DNA from: Lactarius indigo
Taxonomy: Eukaryota; Basidiomycota; Agaricomycetes; Russulales; Russulaceae
Assembly: GCA_025766275.1 (NCBI GenBank)
Contig: JAFKAC010000150.1
Location: 48,431 to 112,430 of the forward strand
Reading direction: 5' to 3'
Length of the DNA: 64,000 nt
Under the pieces are notes generated by a model. That model was given only the letters and a program-made list of their open reading frames with translations. It was not told where the DNA came from and searched no databases. Of this stretch, positions 22,427-34,271 are shown piece after piece (positions within the stretch are counted from its first letter, which is position 1; the number at the start of each line of letters is the position of its first letter). The position numbers and the translations under genes are program-made.

Positions 22427-25400
22427 TCATCCGTGCGTGTGCTCGGATAGTAGCTCGACGATATCCGCGTGTTCTCCCGCTTTTGCCTCGTCCAGAGGGG
22501 TCTTGCCGCCGTGCCCGCGCGCGTTCACGTTCCCGCCGTGCTTCAACAATAATCGTACGAGTTCCAGATGTCCACGACTAGCCGCATCGTGCAATGGGAC
22601 CAGGCCTTCGACATCGCGCGCATTGACCTCGGCGCTGTGGTCAAGAAGCGTCTCGGCAACCTCGAGACGCCCAAAGTACGCCGCAAGGTGCAGTGGAGTC
22701 GATCGATCTACTTGCTGGGCCGCCACGTCCATGCCACGGTCAAGTAGCCACCGCACGACATCAAGGAAACCTGCGATCGATGCGCGATGCAGAGGAGTTC
22801 GAGCCAAGTCGTCCCGGGTATTCAGGTTGGCGCCATTCTCCAGTAGTAACCACACAATCTCGACGTCATTTTTGGAAAACGCTGCGTACAAGGGGGATCC
22901 GTTCATGTCGTGCGGACGCTTCGAAAGCACGTGTTCTACCAGGGCCCGGTTTCCAATCAGTACGGCGTAATATAAGGGGGATTCTAGGATTATCCCGGGT
23001 ATCGAGGATCCTTCGAGGTCGTGGAACCTGAGCCAGGCAGCGAAATGCGGCTTGTCTGCGTCAAACAGAACATCGATCCCATCCTTCACGTGCGACAAAA
23101 CATTCTCGAACTTGACATGGTCAGGCCAGTACTTTGCTGCGTATTGGGCCAGGGGAAAGCCTACGACGTTGTTGCGGTCAACTTGCCCATCTAGTCGGAG
23201 GAGGACGCCTAGAGACGCTTGCGCAAGAATCGTGTGGGAAGGCTCGAGACGAATATGAAATCGGGACACTTCTCCAAGAGAGCTTGCAAGGCGACTTGAT
23301 GTTAAGAACTCTTTTACGGAGAAGTGGGAGAACTGAACAACTCGAGAATCACCATCCATGACGACGGTCACCAAACTGGAGCATGCTGATAGCACCGCTT
23401 CTTCGTTGTCTTCCCAACGCCAATCCGCATTTAACTTTGGGCCCCCGCGTGCGTTGAAGTCGATGGCCAGGACTTCTGCAAGTTCTTCGACTCGAAGTGG
23501 ACGAACAGCGACGGTCAGGCATTGCAGTAGACGATAGGCGTGATCTCTGTTAGCCCGGCTGATCTCCCTCAGTATCCGCTCGTATGTCTCGTCTAGAGAC
23601 TCGGGTAATTGCTCGAGGATGTTGAGGACGCTCGATGGGAAACAGTGACGTAATATCTCCAATTGACAAAATACCCATCGGAACCTGCGCAAAATCTTCA
23701 GCAAGCAAGTACGACGAGAGAGTAGCAACGAGCTTACATTCCATCAGCCTTCGCTGAGAGTCTTTCAACGACCAAGTCCCTTTCCTCGGCTCTCCATCGA
23801 CGCATCCTTGAGTCAGAGTAAACGACCGAGCTAACATAGTTCGCGATGTCCGCGTTCTGTCCGCTTTCATTGTGAAGAGAGATCCGGTGGTCTGCTAGTG
23901 GCTGGAGAGCATTACGGATGTCGATCTCGGGTCGACTCGTGATACACAAATGCAAATTCGAAAGTTTCAACTCGACGAGATCCTCGATAAGTCGGAGGAC
24001 CTTTTCACGAGGCGATGGCATCCCCGATGTATTGAGACATTCATCAACGGCGTCTAAGATGAGGTAGATTGGGGTTTGACCAAGGGCTACGAGCATGGCC
24101 CTGAGGCATTTCGTGAGCGCGTCTTCGTTTGGCTGCACCGAGCCGCGACGATGGGCAGAGTACAAGATATCAAGGATGTCGCAGTAAGCATCGGACTGAT
24201 CGGAGAGCTGGATGAGAAGGGAGGAGAGTAAAGCACGGGAATTCTGCTTTGCGGTGTCCTTGAAGTCGAAATAAAAGTAGGCCATCGACGCCATCCCTGT
24301 GTTGCAGACTTCTTCTATATCGCGGATGATCACAGAGCTGGACGAATGCATTGCTTGAGCCCGACCATAGACAGAACAACTCAGGGAGAAGCCAACCTCA
24401 GAACACTTTTCCCTGAGCCCGCTGAGAGACGGCAAGGCGTTAGTAGTACTTCGGTGGCGGAGAAAGGGACGTACGTTTTCCGTGAATCCACAAGAGGCAG
24501 CCATCAGCCCTCCAAGCTTTGAAGGCGTCGCCTCGGGTGAGCCACGCTGTGGTACCTATTTGGTGGGCACCGCAGGCGGTGTTGTAATTGATGGATGGGT
24601 CGGGGGGAGAGATCCAGTTTCGAAGGTCCCGTCGAAGCTGGCTACCTATTGATTATGTGAGAAATTGCGGCCAATGACAGTGGGCAATGAGAAATTACGG
24701 ACGGTTCATATCGTCTACAGTGTTCACGATCCGAGCGATTGCGACGCTATTTTCTTTCCCTCCTAAGCAAGCCGAAGTGTGAGGATGGTGTCCAAGACAG
24801 AGGCCGCGGTGAGCATGAGATCACATACCGTCGACGATTTGCTTCACGGTGTCGTTGACAACCACCATCCTATCATCGACTTGCCTCACTCTGTTGTCGA
24901 CAACCCGCACTTTATCGTCAACACCATGTGTCAGCCTCAGGACTTCTGCAGTCGCCATCCGAGCCTCTTCTTGCGTCAACCTGTCAAGTCTCTGCAGAGC
25001 ATCTTCGATATCTCGTCTTCCAACTAGTTTGTTGAGGAATTTCTCTGAATAAAATCTAATGAGACGAGATCAGAGTATAACTAGAGAATAACGCACTCGC
25101 TCTCCCTTGTCTGATCTCCTTGGTCGCTATCGCGAAAATAGACAGAACCTCAACCATAATCTTTACGATAATGTCCGTCATAGCCGCTGTCTGTGGAACT
25201 TGTGTATAGGCCTCGAGCCGTTTGAAAAAGTTCTCGATGCGTTCGAAGATATCGACGAGAGCGTCGTGACTAGCAGCAACATCCTTGGACGCCTGAATGA
25301 TCGAGCTGTCATGACGGTTCACAGGGTGAGGTCAATGGAAATACTTACCAAGAGCAGGACTCCGATTCCAGCAAATATCACTTTGGCGGGAGAGAACACC

Positions 25401-25743
25401 TGGAAAACGAATGTGAGAGCCGCGCAGATCCACAATGAGGCAACCCCAGACCCACCAAACCAACGCCCTCACCGAGTGTAGCGGAGAACGCATAAAGAAC
25501 GTTTACGGTCGGATTAAGCCACTTTGTCAATCTCTCGTCGTCCCTCCGAGACTGGTCGAACTCCGCAACCTGGGCTCTAAGTATGGCAAGAATCGCATCG
25601 GGAGAGTCGCAAGTCTTGAGCTGGGTGACTAAGGGATGAGAGGTGATGTCGTGCCCCGTTCGTTTTTTGTACGCTTTGAAGGAAGTTCTGAAGATAGAAT
25701 CGAAGTTGGAGGAAGAGGTGCTTGGGAGAGGGGACTGTGACAT
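22427..25743 (-). CDS. STAND gene 4: Goodbye-heptad-NACHT-ankyrin NLR-like protein (subfamily A)
   Basis: Nine exons: 25743-25456, 25399-25349, 25292-25097, 25044-24829, 24762-24703, 24645-24475, 24421-24397 (25 nt), 24337-23738, 23684-22427. They sum to 2865 nt, 954 aa, in frame. It has the shortest linker of the cluster (about four heptads such as VDDKVRV and VDNRVRQ) and about six ankyrin repeats (residues 775-950). Walker A GKPGSGKS, Walker B IYLILDAVDEC and sensor TSRPE are intact. A 712-bp TIR element begins only 12 bp upstream of the ATG, so the ancestral promoter is displaced and expression may be altered or lost. Compared with gene 1 it lacks a few residues of the ankyrin lead-in. 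Confidence 0.9.
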
Positions 25744-25755
25744 AGTGTAGCCGTA

Positions 25756-26467
25756 CTATCCCCTCACCTAACCTCGGCGGGGCGCTTATTGGGTTCCCAA
25801 GGTCGGCGGTCACATTAGGTCACATGTGACGTTCAAACTCCGCTCTGGTGTCCCAAAGTCGTCACCTTGGTCGTCATCCAAAGTCGTCGATGTGTTGACA
25901 CCAATGGATGAGTATCTACCTTGAAGTGAAACCATTTGCATTATAATGACAGCTCCGGAGTTTTTTTGGAACTGGGAAACTGTTATAGATAGTAATATGG
26001 TTCTCGTCCTCTCTTTTGCCCTTGTTGCCACCCCAATAGACTTGTGTATACCATCTGCAATATGTTTGACTACTGCCCATGCGACTTACTCGAAATCACA
26101 GTCTGTGGAGGAAAGTAATTTCCAATGACTTGCCCAAGGACTTGCCGTCCAGGACTCTGCCGAGCTTCGGCGTATCAATGCCACCTTGAATGCCTGTTGG
26201 AACTCCGACATGGCATCCCCCCGGCAGGTGACGGATAGGGTGACAATACCAAATTTGGTAGTCGAACACTGATAACAGTCGATATCCAGCATCCCAAGTG
26301 TTTCCGCTATTTTTTTTATCAGATCGTCTGTTATATGCCTTCGCAGAGTAGAGATCCTCTTTTATTTGACAATATATGTGAAAATGCAGGCTACAGAAAC
26401 ATCTGCCGAAGTTGAGGTGCATTGGTCAGCCAAATTAGCGCCCCGCCGAGGTTAGGTGAGGGGATAG
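25756..26467. mobile_element. Non-autonomous TIR DNA transposon (MITE-like), TA target duplication
   Basis: The ends are inverted repeats of about 35 bp with one mismatch, starting CTATCCCCTCACCTAACC at 25756 and its complement ending at 26467. TA flanks both sides (25754-25755 and 26468-26469), the target duplication typical of Tc1/mariner-type elements. The interior has no transposase that I can recognise. The empty site is preserved upstream of gene 1, where GCCGTATG runs straight through, so the insertion post-dates the gene 1/4 split. Confidence 0.88.
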
Positions 26468-27234
26468 TATGGTGTCGTTTCGGGTTGAGAGACGTGATTT
26501 ACGTAACGGCGCGGAGAAGCAGGACAAGGCACGGCCTCGCGTAACTTACTGCAGACATTCAGGTGATAAGGATGATAGACACGGCGCTACTGACCCGATA
26601 ATGATAAATGCAATAACATAGTCGAACGCGATGTTCAGGAAGACATAGTTCGAGTTGAAGGTAGAAAGATCAGCTGATCTCATACCACCGTCGGCGTCGG
26701 ATACGGCATGCGTAGAGCACCCGTATGGCAACTTGAATACCCAAATAATAAAATAATGCTAATGAAAGGACTTTTTATTTTGTACGATCTATATCGCTAG
26801 GCCGCTACAACAATACAAGTTGATGGGGGTGCATTATGTGCCAAAGCGTATGTGAGGCTGAATGTCTCGGGTTGCGGGTTTCGGCCTTGGCCTTGCGTTA
26901 CCAAAAGCGTAACTGGTTTTTACTGGCATATGCTAGGTGCCATCACCCTAAGTTCCTTTGTTGAGTCCGGAATACCCACTTATGAAGTGTGTCTAAACTT
27001 GAAATCGGTCGAAGTCGCGCGTCCTGAGATCCCTGACCCATGGAGCACAGACTAAGCCAACGTCGAGAGTGAAGAGGCAATAAGTCCGGCGGAACTCACG
27101 GCAACCCACCCAGCGGTGACGGAAAATCCATTATTGTTGCGGCCTGCTTTGAAGCCAACCGTGATGTCATTGAGGGCCACAAGGCCACTGTCGTTCAGCG
27201 ATAGGTTTTGAGGGAGCCGAGGGCGCTTACATTA
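26468..27234. other. Displaced 5' flank of STAND gene 4
   Basis: I see no gene. Bases 26470-26620 resemble the 5' flanks of genes 1 and 2 (GATGATAGACACGGCGCTAC at 26569-26588). This is the original upstream region pushed away by the transposon. Confidence 0.5.
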
Positions 27235-28150
27235 GGAAATCAAGTAGCCATCAAGCAGCGAGGTTGTGCGAACCATGATCTGTAGATTTTCAGTCAGCTG
27301 GATACTTGAAGATAGATGACCCAATCGAGAGGGAGGGGGATGCACGGATCTGCTTGTGTTGGATATGACTACCTGGACGTCATGGAGAAGATCCGGGATC
27401 CGATAACCTGTGCAGTAATGTCGGGAATGCCGGGACTCACAGTGCCGCACGGATCACGGAGTACGGATAGGCCAGGTCAGGTCACACAAGCGAACGCACC
27501 TTTGAAGACCTTGGTACAGCGGACGCTGGGTTGCGGCTCGTAGCTCGTGTGCTGAGAGTAGGTCGATAAACCGGCGCCGGGGAGGCTCGCCACGATCTCC
27601 GATTTCTAGCCCATCGCCCTGCCGAAGGAAATAAGTCAGGAGAGCATGGAACTGTGGTGGGCGGCCCGTACCTGCGCCTCTAAGCAGAAGGAAATTGCCA
27701 AACGTGACGCCTTCTCGTGATAGACGTACGACCGTGCTGATCATCGACCGGAGACTCGGTCTGCTGTTCTTTTTTTTTTTTTTTCGAATCGCTTGGGTGC
27801 TGGCTAGTGGCGTATCTGAACCAGGCGATGATCCAGTCCGGGCCTGAGCGGCGCTGTCGAGGATCTGCGGGGTCGGACATGGCCTCGATGTGCTGGATGC
27901 TGGGGTTTGGCTCGGAGTTATAATTAAGGCCAGATCGTATTCCCCCCGGGCCCGTCGATGTCTTGGTCGATGTGGTATTTGAACATGAACACCGCGGCCA
28001 GGACCGTTGGGTTCGTGCACTGCTTCAGATATCCCGCAATCCCGGGTACTTCCCAGTCAGTTTCAGCAGGCGCGTGGGTGAAATTGTTGTATAAGCAGCG
28101 CTGGAACATCGACGAGGTGTTAAAGTCATGCATCGCGGCCTTGATCGCGG
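27235..28150 (-). pseudogene. Decayed unrecognised gene, copy 4
   Basis: This is the copy with the clearest N-terminal part. The minus strand from 28130 reads FNTSSMFQRCLYNNFTHAP, then WEVPGIAGYLKQCTNPTVLA and FMFKYHID. Further on come VVRLSREGVTFGNFLLL (near 27720-27670) and GYKSEI near 27610, but in different frames. A T15 tract at 27770-27784 interrupts it. The family is not recognised. Confidence 0.5.
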
Positions 28151-28428
28151 CTCAGGATCTACTAGGTCACGTGCTGGCTCACGGACCCAGGCTGTTGAGA
28201 GTAGCACCAAAGGCCGGGAGCTTGACTTAGAGACGCACTAATTGTATTGTCACGGTAATTGCATCTGGAGCTCGCTGAATTATCAACACGCGTGAGGATT
28301 TAGGAGAGGACCCGAGCTCAAAAAATTCGAGTCCAAAGTAGAGTCGATAAGTACACAAGTACACATTAGGAACAACTTCTGCCTTGACGTCTGCACGTCT
28401 CCGAGTCGTTACTTCTAAGTGCCAATAC

Positions 28429-31400
28429 TTAAAAATTGTTATTATTCAGGAGCGGGAGGTTCTTCCTGACATGCTCGAACAGTATCCGTGCAACCTCGAG
28501 GCTCCCGGTATCAGCCGCGATCTGCAGTGGGCTGTCGCCGCAGTCGTCGAACGCATACATATCCGCATTGTAGTTTAGCAGTAACTGTACAACATCTGGC
28601 TCTCCATCCGATGCCTTGTGTAGTGGCGTTGATCCCTCGTAGTTCCGAGCGTCGACCTCCGCGTTGTGCTCAAGTAGTATCTGAACGACCTTGGTGTTGC
28701 TATTGGACGCTGCCAAATGCAGCGGGGTGTTCCCACCCTTGTCGCGCGCATCCACGTCTGCATGGCGGTCCAGGAAAAACCGCACAACGTCGTCGTGTCC
28801 TTGCGCTGACGCGCAGTGTAAGAAAGTACCGCCGTAGTCGTCCCGGGAATTGACCTCCGCCCCGTGCTCCAACAGTATCCGAGCAACGTCGAGCTGCCTG
28901 CTGGTCATTGCGAAATACAACGGAGAGCTTCCGCCGTTGTCACATATACGTGGGTCCGCACCGTGGTCCACTAATAAACGCACAACGTCGAGGTGTCCTT
29001 TCCAGGAGGCGTAGTGTAATGGGATACGTCCGTCGTGATCCTGGGAATTGACCTCCGCACCGTGTTCGAGTAGTGTCCGAGCAATTTCGAGTCGGCCATT
29101 GGGCATCGCCATATGGAGTGGAGTCCAGCCTTTCGCTTGTCGGGGGTCCACGGCCACACCACGGTCGTCGAGCAGCCACTTGCCAATGTCGAGGTGTCCC
29201 TCTTGTGACGCGAGGTGTAATAGGGTCCAGTTGTCTGCGGAGCGGGAATCGACGTCGGCGCCATGTGAGACCAGTAACTGCGCAATCTCGATGTGTCCGC
29301 CGAGCACCGACGCGTGCAACGGAGTACCGTATACGCCGCCCCAGGTGTTCAGGTGGGTCAGATGCCTGGCGATCGTGCGTTCTACTAGACCATGGAAACC
29401 ACTCTCTGCGGCAAAGTATAAGGGAGCTGCCGGAGCTGGCGCAGCTCTCGGTTGTTCAGACGCGGAAAACCTCAGGAGGTCGTTCAGGCCTTGTATTCGG
29501 ACCCATGCTGAGAAATGCGGCTTGTCCATATCGAGGAAATGAACCATTGTGTCCGTTATGCCTAACTCCTCGTTCGCGGATTGGGCGTGCTTGACCCAGT
29601 ATTCGGCAGCATATCGAACAAGAGGCTTGGACTTGCTGTCTTCATTACTCTTGTCGTCTAGGAGAAATAAGACGCAGAGACAAGCCTGGGCAAGAGTCGC
29701 GTGGGCAGGGTTGAAGGAGATATGAAACTTGGGGCTCGCGAGGTGATCCGAGGTCAGGAATTCTTTTACGGAGAAATGTGAGAACTGGACGACTCGCGAA
29801 CCATTGTCTTTGATTACGGCCACCAAACTGGAGCAGGCTGATAGCACGGCCTCTTCTTGATCTTCCCAGCGCCAACCCGCATTCAATTCCGGGATCTCTC
29901 CAGGCTTGATGTCGACCGCAAGCGCTTCCGCGAGCTCCTCGACCCGAAGTGGCCGAACGGCTACCGTGAGACATTGCAAAAGCCGATACGCGTACTCCCA
30001 GTTCACCTTGTTGATCCCCTTCAGGATGCGCTCATATGTCTCGTCCAAAGTTTTGGGCAATTCCTCGAGGACACGACGCAGATCGGCACGGTCACACTTC
30101 CGCAGAGCCTCCAATTGGCAGGCAACCCATCGGAACCTGCGTAAGAGCATGAGAAAACGGTACGATTATGAGCCTTCGAAGATGGCCTTACATCCCGCCG
30201 GCCTTCTCTATGAGTTTCTCGATGACCAGGTCTTTTTCCTCGACTGTCCATTTTGTCATCCATTTGTCTGAGCGAACGAAGGAAGTGATATATTTGATAA
30301 TGTCCTGCTTTTGTCCATCTTCGTCGTCAAGAGATATTTGATGAGATCTCAGTGGCTCAAGTACTGTAGAGGTGTCGAACTCCGAACGACTCGTGACACA
30401 TAAGCGCAGATGTGGAAGGCGAAGGCGAAGGTCGATGAGCTCTTTCACCACCTCCAGCACCTTTTCACGTGGCGACGGCGCACCGGACCGTGACTTCCTG
30501 GGACACTCGTCGAGAGCATCCATTACGAAGTAGAAGGGCTCTGGTCCCGCGATCGTGAGCATTTCTTCGAGACATAGAAGGAGCGAGGCTTCATCCGGCT
30601 GTTCCAAACCACTTTGAAATTTCAAGTATAATTTGTGAAGAATTTCACAGAACTGATCGGATTGATCAGAGAGTTGGACGAGAAGGGACGATAATAGAGC
30701 ACGGGAGTCTTGTTTCCTCGTGTCCCTGAAGTCGAAATAGAAATAGGCAATGGAACCCGGGCCGCCCTTGATGTCTTGGATAATCGCGGAACTTGACGAA
30801 TACGTAAGTCTAATTGGGACGCAACTCATCAACTGCAACGCACCTGAGAATACTCTTCCCAGAGCCAGCTATGAACCAAGGATGCCATCAGCGGCAATTA
30901 AAACCGAAAGGGTCACGAAATATGTACGTTTTCCGTGGATCCATAACAAGGAACCTGATGCCTTCCAATTGGCGAAGGTGTCGCCTTGGGTGCACCAGGT
31001 TGCAGTATCCTCATAGCAAGCTCGAATATCACACGCGTTGGAATAATTGACGGATGGATCGGGGCCGCGGATCCATTTCCGAAGGTCTTGGCGTACTTTA
31101 TGCCCTGTAAGAACTCGTAAGCTTTCGTGGTCACCAGGTATGAGGTTATGAGTTTACGAACGGCGTAGATCGCCTACTTCAATCGACGCCCGTTGAAGCT
31201 CCACTTTTGTCTCCTTTCTTCCTAGAAAAAGGTAAGGACATAATGAGCTGGCTAAGCAGGCATTCCTCACCCTCAGTGACTAATTTGGTCTTGTCCCTAA
31301 CGTCCTGTGCTTTGTCACTGACGCCTTGTACCTTGACGTCGATACCCTCCGCCTTCGTACCGACTTCCCGTACCTTCTCGTTGACGCCTTTCATCTTCTC

Positions 31401-32237
31401 ACTCACGTCCTTTGTCCTGTCATCAGTTTCGCGAGAAACCTTCAGCGCTTCTGCTCTTGCCATGCGAACCTCCTCTTGCGTCAAATTGTCTAGCCGCTGG
31501 AGGGCATCCTCGACATCCTTCTTTCCAACCAGCTTCTTGAGGCACTTTTCTGCAAGAGGGTCAACTTTTGGCAATATATCACCATAGAAGGACATACTCA
31601 ATACGCCCTGCCCGATCTCCTTGGTCACGATCCCAAGGATCGAAAGGACCTCAACCATTATCTTAACGATGATGTCCACCATACCCGCGCTTGGTTGGAC
31701 CTCTATATATGTCTCTAGACGCTTGAAGAAATATCCGATGCGGGCGAAGAGGTCAACGAGAGAATCTTGGCCATCACCGACATCCTTGACAGTCTGAGGG
31801 GTCCGTGTTACCAACGCCCACAGGCCAGGTCAACAACGATGCGCACCTGGAAGAGAACACCGATTCCAGTAAAGATCGCACTCGCAGGTGGGAATACCTG
31901 TCATCGCGTTAGAGGGTAGATCTCGCACAGCTCAACCTCAAGCAATTACCAGCCCAACTGCGCCGCCTAGAATCGCGGAGAATTTACACAAGACTTTAAC
32001 CGTTGGATCCAGCCAGTTTGTCAACTTTTCGTGGGCACTTTGAGATTTATCGAGCGCCTGGGCTTGGGCTCGGAGCAGGTCGACAATGGCACTGGAGGAG
32101 TCGCATGACTGCAGCTGGATGGCGAGGGGATGGGAGGCAATTTCTTCCTTTGTATTCTCTCTGTACGCTTCCAAAGAAGCCCTGAAGATCTCCTCAAAGT
32201 TGACGGAAGAGGGGATAGAAGAAGAAATTTGTGACAT
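28429..32237 (-). CDS. STAND gene 5: Goodbye-heptad-NACHT-ankyrin NLR-like protein (subfamily B)
   Basis: Nine exons: 32237-31950, 31897-31847, 31793-31598, 31549-31271, 31221-31162, 31104-30928, 30868-30844 (25 nt), 30791-30192, 30136-28429. They sum to 3384 nt, 1,127 aa, in frame. This is the most diverged member. The heptads are lysine-rich (VSEKMKG, VNEKVRE, VRDKTKL) with few of the VD pairs, and exon 6 has two extra codons. The sensor motif reads TSRSE instead of TSRPE, and the winged-helix lead is FRWVACQLE. Walker A GKPGSGKS and Walker B FYFVMDALDEC are kept. About ten ankyrin repeats fill residues 790-1115. A run of 14 G lies 32-45 bp upstream of the start. Confidence 0.88.
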
Positions 32238-32268
32238 GTGGTCAGTCGAAGGAGTACGTTACGGCGTT

Positions 32269-32282
32269 GGGGGGGGGGGGGG
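32269..32282. repeat. G14 homopolymer upstream of STAND gene 5
   Basis: Fourteen consecutive G (C on the coding strand) lie 32-45 bp before the gene 5 ATG, probably in the 5' UTR or core promoter. The tract is prone to slippage, so its length is uncertain. Confidence 0.8.
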
Positions 32283-32465
32283 TATAACAGGAAGATCTAA
32301 AGTGAAGAAAAGGGCACTCCGAGAGTCTATTATATGGTGCCCTAGTCTATGTCCAACCTGTTGTAGACATCGTGCGAGGTGCTGGCACCGTCACCAACGA
32401 AAATTTTCACGGCACTTGAACCATGACTGGGACGTCTTGTCTACAGACCAAGGTTCAAACTATGA

Positions 32466-32490
32466 CAGATAGCCGCCGAAGCATTCCCAG
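32466..32490 (-). promoter_or_regulatory. Conserved 25-bp upstream element (STAND gene 5)
   Basis: On the minus strand it reads CTGGGAATGCTTC then GGCGGCTATCTG, 229 bp upstream of the start. It matches the elements before genes 3, 6 and 7. Confidence 0.55.
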
Positions 32491-34271
32491 ATAGACTGCG
32501 GGTCAGCGGTCACTGGCACGTTCAGTTCAAGGTTCAGTTAGACGCACAAGACATACGATAATAATCAACCCAAAGTGAGACGGAAAAGACATGACACCAG
32601 GATCCATTGCTTATTCTAAGACAAAAGCAAGCGTGCTGGAGGATTGGATGTACTGAATGTTGGACGTTTAACGTTGAACATTGAACCGCTGGGACTGGCA
32701 TCGTAACCGTGACCGCGCGAAAATGAGCAACGAGATGAGATAAGCAACTTGAAGCTGTCCCATTCAAGGTCCCATTTGGAGACGGATCAACATTCGCGTT
32801 GTCCACATACGTTAGCACGTTGACGTACATACATTCCGTCGCCTTGTTCGATGTACGTATTGGACCCACAAAATACAACAACTTGTCCTCAGTCGGTACG
32901 ACACAGATTCAGAAGACATGACGTGTGAGAAAACTAACAGAGTGCTATTGTTATGCGACAAAGTGAGAAACCCCTGTGGGCCTCGTCTTGGCCACATCAG
33001 ACAGGGTGAACAATGGAACGGGGTCCCCAAACAATTAGAATGTACCTTAATGTTTTTGGGAGACAGATGGAGACGCATTTGGGAAAAGAGGACTTTCGAG
33101 TGCCAGTGGGTGAGGATACGTGATCGACAATATAAAATGGTGCCCCGAAAACAACAGAAGGGGCACTCTGGGACACCATGTGCCGCGTGTATCGTGTTGA
33201 CGCGAGTCGTACTTTTCTACTAAGCGAAGCGGATGAAGGTTAACCGAATAAACCACCCTATGGGCACGGTGAGGGGTAACAGTCTTGGACTTGGACTTGG
33301 ATCTTGGAGAGAAAATCGGAGAAAAGACCTTGACAGGAGCTGGCACTGGCCGCTGAGTATGATCGTGACTGCAAGCGGTTGACGATCGATGGTCCGGGCC
33401 GGTTCCACCCGCAGTGAAAACGTCCCATAGCTTCTGCTGGTGCGGCATCTGCCCCAGCCTTCAAGTTAGGTTTCCGTAGTGATCGTGCGAGGAGCAGTGC
33501 GAGTGCTTGCGCTTCCGCCCGAGCGGGCGAAGTCCACGCTCCCCCAATCTCCGTATCGCATCTCTCCAAAAATGCTTGCAAAAATGGCCTCTTCAGTTTC
33601 GAGCGCGTTATGTGAGGCTACCAAGAATCACTGCTTAGCGACGGAGAACAAAAGTATGGACGATGGCGACAGAATCGAGTAGTCACGGTAGGGAGGTAGA
33701 CTCGTTAATAGCCTATTATTATATATGGGGTCATTGGTCTATTTTGAGGGTCGTTCTGAGCACGTTCACAAGGCGTGTGATGATCTCTCCCTCTCCCTTA
33801 GACCACTGCCTTAGACATCTTGTCTTCGTTTGTCTGCGGATACAGGTCGTCCGCATCGACGAATTGTCATCCGAGTTCTTTTGCGAGAGCTGTTCCAAGT
33901 GTTGATTTCCTGTTTCCTGACACACCCTGCTGTATGGTGTGAGTGTCAGGAGTGTCAGGTTTTCTTGTTGCTTTCGGACGAGTTAGCGAGTCAGTTGGAT
34001 ATTCCCAGTGTGTATACCCTTTACCATAGCTATGGTCAACACATGTCCGTCAATGGAGGTTACAGATGATGGACTGTCTTTCTTTCAGGACATGAGAGTC
34101 GGCCTTGCAGGATTTGACTTGGGATTCGAAGTAGGCCGTGAATGCGAACCATTGCCGCAGACTTCCCATCCGGTTCGGTTTCGTTTTAAGGAATGTGTTT
34201 TACAGTAGCAGTAAAAAGAACAAAATAGATAGATATTCAGAAAGTGTAGCATAGCTGTTACGGTCAACTTT
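32491..34271. other. Intergenic, nothing recognised
   Basis: The longest open frames (about 100 codons at 33258-33581 minus and 115 codons at 32534-32881 minus) show no family motif or splice-consistent continuation that I recognise, so I do not call a gene. Confidence 0.3.

Noticed and set aside
25810..26422. Short ORFs inside the TIR element as a transposase
   Set aside because: None exceeds about 108 codons and no DDE-type motif is visible; the element is treated as non-autonomous.
33258..33581. 107-codon minus-strand open frame, Ala-rich, as a possible small protein
   Set aside because: No motif, no splice-consistent extension, and no second copy to support conservation.
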